The translations under genes and the position numbers were made by a program. The notes under the pieces were generated by a model that saw only the letters and a program-made list of their open reading frames with translations, did not search any database and was not told where the DNA came from. Below are positions 57,844 through 64,000 of a DNA stretch of 64,000 bases, one piece after another. Location of the stretch: contig JASDDO010000001.1 of the NCBI GenBank assembly GCA_030015575.1, forward strand, positions 513,541,772 through 513,605,771. Direction: 5' to 3'. Source of the DNA: Agapanthus africanus (taxonomy: Eukaryota; Streptophyta; Magnoliopsida; Asparagales; Amaryllidaceae). Within the stretch, counting starts at the first letter, position 1. Every line of letters starts with the position of its first letter.

Positions 57844-57959
57844 AGGTGTCTAGAAAGGTGTTAGCAGGGCTATGCCCCCAGGGAAAAGAGGTTACTTAAT
57901 TAAGGAACTTCGCGAAAGCGTTGGAAAACCTCCCTCGAAATACCAACACTGGCCTGGCT
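57844..57959 (+). other. E leader block shared with Gypsy F
   Basis: AGGTGTCTAGAAAGGTGTTA, TTAATTAAGGAACTTCG, CGC-GAAA-GCG, TTGGAAAACCTCCC and CCAACACTGGCCTGGCT. The middle 40 bases are closer to F than to A, C or D. Confidence 0.88.
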
Positions 57960-58106
57960 AAATGGTTAAGCAAGTATTGTACGGTGAGATTGATCCTAAC
58001 TAATTCTTCCTTTTTGGTTTGAGGAAGGATTCAAGAAACAGTGGGAGCAATCCTGTTTAGACAAACTAAAAACCACTCTAAACTTGCAAGAGCATCATGC
58101 TAAAGT

Positions 58107-58136
58107 GTTTCTTCTCTCTCTCTCTCCTAATTGCAG
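58107..58136 (+). promoter_or_regulatory. possible 3' splice acceptor before E gag
   Basis: A pyrimidine tract of (CT) repeats followed by CTAATTGCAG. Similar tracts end the leaders of A (CTCTCTCTCCAG near 7333) and D. The donor is not identified, so splicing is an inference. Confidence 0.45.
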
Positions 58137-58148
58137 CAACCAATCGTC

Positions 58149-59000
58149 ATGACCGGACTTAAGTTACTACTAGATAAAAATATACTGACAGGGACAAACT
58201 ACAAAGATTGGCTCAGGAATGTCAAAATGGCAATCACTTGTGACAAATTAGGGTATCTCCTTACGACCAAAGCTCCCCCTGTCCCAGGTCCCACCTCCAG
58301 CGTCGCGGATATAGAAATCCGTAAGACATGGGAGATCGACTGCGCGAAGGCCAAGTGCCTCGTGCTTGCCTCTATGGACAATGAACATCAGAGGAGGCAC
58401 AAGAGTATAGACCTAGAATCCATATTTCTCCATACTAAGGAACTATATGGAGAGCAATCCCGTATCGCAAGATACGAAGTCTCGAAAAAGTTGTTTTCGG
58501 CGAGATTGGCCCTCGGATCATCCATAGCGGAACACGTGCTTAAGATGATTGGCTACATTGAAGAGCTCGTGGACCTAGGGACCACGTTAGAGAACGAGCT
58601 CTACATTGACTTGATTCTCCAGTCCCTTCCTTCTACTTATGCCCAGTTTATCGTGAACTTCAACAAGCAAGGAAAGGAAGTTGAACTTTTGGAACTCTTG
58701 AACATGTTGAGGAGTGCAGAGGGCACCCTACAGAAAGATAGGGAAACATCCACTTTGTTTGTTGGAGGAGCTTCCTCTTCTAGGTCTAAGGCGAAAGCCA
58801 AAGGAAAGAAGAAGAAGACCCCCACCAAACCAAGGGGCGGTGTTAGTAAAGTGGAAGCCAAGGGAAAAGCAAAAGTAACAAAGGTAGCGGGAAAGCTTGT
58901 GGGAAAGGAAGAGTGCTTTTACTGTCACAAGAGTGGACACTGGAAGAAAGATTGCAGGGCTTGGAAGGCCAGAAACCAGGACCCGAAGCAAGTTGTGGCT
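58149..59000 (+). CDS. E Copia gag
   Basis: Begins at the first ATG after the leader (MTGLKLLLDKNILTGTNYKDW). The N-terminal half has the Copia-type gag domain (LTGTNYKDWLRNVKMAI, LYGEQSRIARYEVSKKLFSA and LGSSIAEHVLKMIGYIEEL, each seen as short blocks). A lysine-rich linker and a CCHC zinc knuckle CFYCHKSGHWKKDC (58914-58955) precede the protease. In the family the product packages element RNA in cytoplasmic particles. The frame is open across gag. It starts 12 bases after a likely splice acceptor. A, C and D have no counterpart to this domain. Confidence 0.92.
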
Positions 59001-62000
59001 TCGGCTTCAGGTGTGTATGTTATTGAAAACTGTCTATCAATAAACTCTACTTCCTGGGTATTGGATACCGGATCAGGATCTCATATCTGCAGGCACTGAG
59101 AAAGTGTAGAGTTTTGAAGGCAGGTGATATGACCCTCAGAGTTGCAAACGGAGCTGGCATGGATGCTGAGTCCGTGGGGGACTATCACTTGGGATTGTTA
59201 GATGGACATGTTTTGGTTTTACGTGATTGTTATTTTGTACCCAGTTTGACTTGTAATATCATATCTGTATCTTTAATGTCTAAAGAAGGTTATCATTTTG
59301 CATTTGTAAGCAATGTTGTAAACATTCACCTTAATCATGTTCTTATTGGGTCGGGTACATTAAGCAACGGAATATACGTATTAAACCAACCACAGATTTT
59401 CAATGTCCAGAATACACACAAAAGAAAGTCTCCAGAAATAAATCATGCTTTCTTATGGCATTGTATACTGGGTCACTTAAATGAGAGAAGGTTGACGAAA
59501 TTACATACAGAAGGATATTTGGATCCGTTCGAATATCAATCATATGCAACTTGTCAATCCTGTCTCAAAGGAAAGTTGACAAAGACTCCGTTCACTGGAC
59601 ACGGAGTAAGAGCGAGTGTGCTCTTGGGGCTTGTACACAGCGATGTGTGAGGTCCAATGTATACGCATGCATGAAGCGGTTATTCTTACTTCATTAATTT
59701 TACGGATGACTTTTCAAGATACAGATATGTCTTCTTAATGAAACATAAATCTGAAACCTTTGAAAAATTCCAGGAATACAAGAATGAAGTAGAAAAACAA
59801 ACAGGCAAAAGTATCAAGACACTGAGATCTGATCGAGGTGGTGAATACTTGAGTGCCGAGTTCCTGGATTACCTAAAAGAGAATGGAATTCTCTCTCAGT
59901 TTACTCCTCCATACACTCCACAACATAACGGTGTATCGGAGAGACGGAACCGAACCCTATTGGATATGGTACGTTCCATGATGAGTAACGCTGAGTTGCC
60001 GCGATCATTCTGGGGATATGCACTAGAATCATCTGCATACCTTTTGAACCGAGTTCCAACTAAGACGGTGCCTACCATACCATATCAGATGTGGAGTAGG
60101 GAGAAACCCTATCTTAAGCACATTAAGACATAGGGATGTCCAGCTTTTGTCAAAAAGCAGCATACGGACAAACACAAGCCACGCACAGTACAGTGCAAGT
60201 TTGTGGGATATCCAAAGAATTCCAAGGGATATTTCTTCTATTGCGAAGAGAAACAAAAGGTTTTTGTTTCTCGTCATGCCTGCTTCTTGGAAACTGAATT
60301 TTTGGAAAATCAGATAAGTGGGAGCGCAATAGAGCTGGAAGAAATTCCAGAACCATGAGCTATTACTGAAAGCTTAGCAGAACCAGAGGGTTCGAAAGAA
60401 CAGGACATTCCTGCGCTGCTCCAACTCTGAATGAAACCCTCATAGACGGGGATAGAGAGGATTGCATCATTGATAATGATGAGCCAACTAGCTTCCAGCA
60501 GACCATTCAAAGCGTTGACTCGGTAAAATGGCTGGATGCAATGTGGACCGAAATGGAGTCCATGTACACCAACAAAGTATGGACTTTGGACGTTGCTCCA
60601 TAAGGGGTAAAACCCGTAGGATGCAAATGGATCTTCAAGAGGAAGAAGGTGTAGATGGACAGGTTAAGACCTATAAGGCTAGACTTGTTGCAAAGGGTAT
60701 TCGTCAAAGACCTAGTTTGGACTATGACGAAACATTTTCTCCAGTGGCTATGCTCAAATCCATTCAGATCCTTCTTGCCATTGCTGCCTTCCACGATTAT
60801 GAGATTTGGCAAATAGACGTAAAGACCGCTTTTCTAAATGGAAATTTAGAGGAGTGTGTCTATATGGACCAGCCAGAGGGTTTCATTCAGAGTGGGAGCA
60901 GCGAAAAGGTGTGTAAGTTGCTTAAGTCCATTTATGGACTAAAGCAGGCATCGCGGAGTTGGAACATCTATTTTGATGAGACGGTCAAAGATTTTGGCTT
61001 TATCAAAAATCCAGATGAACCATGCATCTATAGTAAAATTGTAGCACGAATTGTCGTATTCCTCGTTTTATACGTGGATGACATTCTCTTGATAAGAAAT
61101 GACATTCCTATACTACAATCTGTCAAATGGTTCTTGTCACACAGGTTCTCCATGAAAGACCTGGGTGATGCCTCTTACATTCTGGGGATCCGGATCCATC
61201 GTGATAGATCCAATAGGATATTAGGACTTTCACAGTCCAAGTACATCGACACCATACTGAAAAGATTTAGTATAGAAGATTCCAAGCGCGGTAATCTACC
61301 AGCTTGTCACGGGATCACCCTCTCCAAAGAGATGTCTCCTAAGACTAATTTGGAAAGGGATCGCATGTCTATTATACCCTACGCTTCTGCGGTAGGCTCT
61401 ATAATGTATGCGATGTTGTGTACTAGACCAGATGTAGCTTATGCACTGAGTGTGGTAAGCCGGTATCAGTCAAACCCTGGGGAGAAACACTGGATAGCGG
61501 TAAAGAACATTCTCAAGTACCTGAGAAGGACTAAGGAGATGTTCTTGGTGTATGGCGAAAAAGACCTCCAGATCGAGGCCTTTGCTGACTCCAGCTTCCA
61601 GAGTTACAAGGATGACTCCAAGTCCATGTCGGGTTATGTCTTTACCTTCAATGGAGGGGCAGTGTGTTGGAAGAGTTCTAAATAGGAAACCGTTGCTGAC
61701 TCGACGATGGAAGCGGAATATATCGCCGCTTCTGATGCCGCAAAAGAAGTCGTCTAGATGAGGAAGTTCTTGATAGAACTTCAGGTGGTTCCATCTATTG
61801 TTGATCCAATACCTCTGTATTGTGACAACACTGGGGCTATAGCTTTAGCGAAGGAACTCAGGTCCCATCAGAAGTCCAGACACATCTTAAGGCGGTATCA
61901 CCTGATCAGGGAGATCATAGATCACATGGAGATCGAGGTTCGGAGGGTTGCTACAGAAAATAACACTGCAGATCCATTCACGAAGGCCTTACCCCAGACT

Positions 62001-62051
62001 CAGTTCGAGTGGCTGATCGAGATGATAGGTCTTCGATACGCCAGTACATGA
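59001..62051 (+). pseudogene. E Copia pol fossil
   Basis: Follows gag in Copia order: protease near 59.05 kb (WVLDTGSGSHIC), the GAG-pre-integrase finger near 59.45-59.58 kb (LGHL, C..C), integrase near 59.6-60.1 kb (SDRGGEYLSAEF, TPQHNGVSE), RT near 60.6-61.2 kb (ARLVAKGIRQRP, YDETFSPVAML, SIYGLKQASRSWN, YVDDILL), and RNase H near 61.4-62.0 kb (CTRPDVAYALSVVSRYQ, CDNTGAIALAKEL, HQKSRHI). All domains are present and close to D and A. About half a dozen breaks; a fossil that otherwise looks whole. Confidence 0.92.
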
Positions 62052-62059
62052 CCTTAGTG

Positions 62060-62071
62060 CAAGTGGGAGAT
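62060..62071 (+). other. E polypurine tract
   Basis: CAAGTGGGAGAT just before the 3' LTR. Confidence 0.92.
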
Positions 62072-64000
62072 TGTTAGTGTATATACCCTAGAGGCCATTA
62101 CTGTATCATACTAGTTTGTATATTACTTGATGGAAGCTTGGGATATTCACAGTTGTATAGACAATCTTGCTCGAAATGCTAGTATGCTATTTGGTTTGTT
62201 TCTACTTTAATGCGTGCATGTGTTTCTTTTAGCATATCGCCTATACACATTAGTGGAGCCCTTAGGATCTTTGCTTGATTACCAGCGTTGTGATGGCAGT
62301 CACGCTAGTGGAGGCTGGGTAATCTACAAGCACATCCTTATACAGGTCCCTGGTCGCAGGATTATCGAGACGGGGCATTGATACTCCGGAGTAGACTAGC
62401 ATATACGCTTCTCATCCCAGCAGGGGAGATGGTCTGTCCCACAGCCGTCAGTACATCGTACTTGAGATAGTATGCGGGTGCTAGTTAGGTTACGAGTACA
62501 CTGGACAAGACTCGTCGGGAACTGTTGGTTGGTACTATACCTATCGTCAGTTATCAGTTCCCAGGTGACATGAGTACAACTTAGTCCGCTGACTTGACAC
62601 TGTCACTTCGCCTCGAGTGTGTTCCCACTGTTCTTAGATTGCTACCCTACCACGGCTCAAATGAGTCGTGCAAACAGGTATCAGTTGGGTGCAGTCCCGA
62701 AGTACTTGGAGGCAGTGACGGTTAGACAGGATTCGTCTCTCCCGGTATTAGGGGTTGATACCACGCTGTGTCTAGGAGAGCCATTACACAAAGTCCCTGG
62801 CCAGGGCAAGTGAGATATACTGGTAGCGTTTCCAGTGTTATCTCAGGGTGTTCTGGGCTACACTCCGACATGATTTGTACCGCTATTAGGGGACTGACGT
62901 TTATCGCCCCCTTAGGCCCGCCATGCGATACTCTCAGACGAACAGACCGGACTGTACGAAGATTGTCACATTCAGGTTCAGTAGGAGTTCGGATGGGTTC
63001 ACCTCATTAGTCTTCTTATCGACATCTACTTGGGGACCATTACGTACAGCTAGTACCGCTTGCAGCCTATGGTTAAACCCACTGCCAGCGTAGTGTCGAG
63101 TCTTTAGAGTCCCACACAGAGGGTTATTCGTCTTTGGGCAAAACAGAGTAGAGGTCGTATGGTTTTGCGACGGGGTTCGTTCACATCCGCGCACTTGTGC
63201 ACGTTTGGTGTCCGGACAGTTATTACTAGCGGGCTTTGGTTTAACCCAGATCCTTGTATATGTTTTGGGATCGATTTTATTTCATTGTATTCGTGTTCCT
63301 CGGAACATGGATGCGGGTGTGTTTGCACTGTTGACAGAGGCAAAGGCAGAGGATTCTCATTAGGGTTGATGACCGTTATCTTTTTGCAAACCCTAATGAA
63401 TATGTGAAATATGATTAATAATATTAATTAAAGATTATTGTGTTATAGTTAGGGTTGTTGACCATTTGACCTTGGTTGACCCAAGTTGACCCAAGTTGAA
63501 ATATTGACTATCATCATTTCACATAAAAGATGCTGTTTGATCCTAGCAAAATTCATTAAATGTGAAATGATAATGGCCATTTCAAATGAACCATCACCAT
63601 TTTCTTTTAATTAATATTGTTAATTCATAATTCACATATATATGAAAATGGTTGATATTTTCTTTTATTCTCTCTTGCTCATTCTCTCTCATCCATAGCT
63701 CTCCCTCTTCCTCTCTCTCAAAGCAATCCTCTCTCATGTGTTGAGAACCATTTTCTTTTGAGATAAAACACCAAAATTCCTCTCTACTCAATCTAGGGTT
63801 CTAGGTTTAGCAAGCCAAGGACTTTAGTTACCTCTAGATTGAGGTAGGAGCTCCAGGTAGAGGCCCTCGGGTGGATCTTTCTTCGGCAAGAGAAGGCGAA
63901 GAGGAGAAACCATTCAACCCACTCCAAGGAGCAAGAAGAGAAGGAGTTCAAGACCTAGGTATAACCCTCTAACCGAGTAGGTAAAACTTGTAGTTAGTTG
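62072..64000 (+). repeat. E 3' LTR, cut by window end
   Basis: Matches the 5' LTR from its first base through 1929 bases; about 115 bases remain outside the window. Confidence 0.93.

Larger units (their letters stand above)
56074..58148 (+). other. E long untranslated leader
   Basis: About 2.1 kb: GC palindrome pair (56269-56317), no copy of the stem-loop module, the GGTTT/AAACC hairpin (57374-57388) followed by CGTAGCCCTCCGTC, three TTGGC-CAAA-GTCAA motifs (57445-57636), and the block shared with F (57844-57959). It ends in (CT)n CCTAATTGCAG at about 58107-58136, a very good 3' splice acceptor, only 12 bases before the gag ATG. Confidence 0.84.
54016..64000 (+). mobile_element. Copia element E with gag (3' LTR runs past window)
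   Basis: Plus-strand Copia inserted in the D 5' LTR. Parts: 5' LTR 54016-56060, primer site, leader, gag and pol, polypurine tract, and 3' LTR from 62072, of which 1929 bases are seen. LTR difference by eye is about 4% (about 1.5 million years at 1.3e-8). It is the only element here with a recognisable Copia gag. About half a dozen breaks, mostly in pol; otherwise it looks complete. Confidence 0.93.

Overview
The window is plant nuclear DNA filled almost entirely by a nest of LTR retrotransposons. The Copia-type elements prime from initiator tRNA-Met (TGGTATCAGAGC), and one Athila-type Gypsy element primes from tRNA-Asp (TGGCGCC...CCGGGGA). This combination points to a flowering plant with a repeat-rich genome; the species cannot be named. 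All element genes are treated here as fossils. The only possible host coding sequence is a partial exon at the left edge (1-266, minus).

Layout. 1-2843: host exon, simple and short tandem repeats, and a truncated Copia LTR fragment (H, about 1704-2310, minus). From 2844 lies Copia element A (plus): 5' LTR 2844-4994, long leader, worn pol, then a 3' LTR split by three insertions. These are Copia B (10729-20471, minus), Copia C (20528-30656, plus) and element G (from 31831, minus). G is seen only as LTR sequence and is itself hit by Athila-type Gypsy F (31841-43817, minus) and Copia D (from 45174, minus). The right-hand LTR of D is hit by Copia E (54016 to beyond 64000, plus). The far ends of A, G, D and E lie outside the window. 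Five-base target duplications are visible for B (GTATG), C (TCTTT) and F (GGTTC). LTR divergence judged by eye follows the nesting: A about 10%, D about 6-8%, E about 4%, C about 3%, B about 2%, F about 1-1.5%. At an assumed 1.3e-8 substitutions per site per year that spans roughly 4 million to half a million years.

Gene content. Only E has a recognisable Copia gag with a CCHC knuckle ahead of pol. A, C and D carry in that place a related short leader-proximal reading stretch that runs into the protease, so they look like a gag-lacking subfamily. B has nearly identical LTRs around a ruined interior. F has a long open Athila-type pol frame (35099-38551) and a broken gag-protease stretch, with no env-like frame between pol and the 3' LTR.

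The most striking signal is non-coding. The 2-3 kb leaders of all five Copia elements share an ordered set of hairpins: (i) a pair of GC-rich palindromes 13-16 nt apart, about 200 nt after the primer site; (ii) a stem-loop module present 0, 1 or 2 times, with compensating arm changes; (iii) a GGTTTT...AAAACC hairpin; (iv) three copies of TTGRC-N4-GYCAA whose loop is mostly the same within an element but differs between elements; (v) a roughly 115-bp block with a GNRA-capped stem (missing in B); and (vi) a pyrimidine tract, ending in AG in several elements, just before the coding region. The Gypsy element F carries (i), in both leader and U3, and (v), which suggests that leader modules are shared across the Copia/Gypsy divide.
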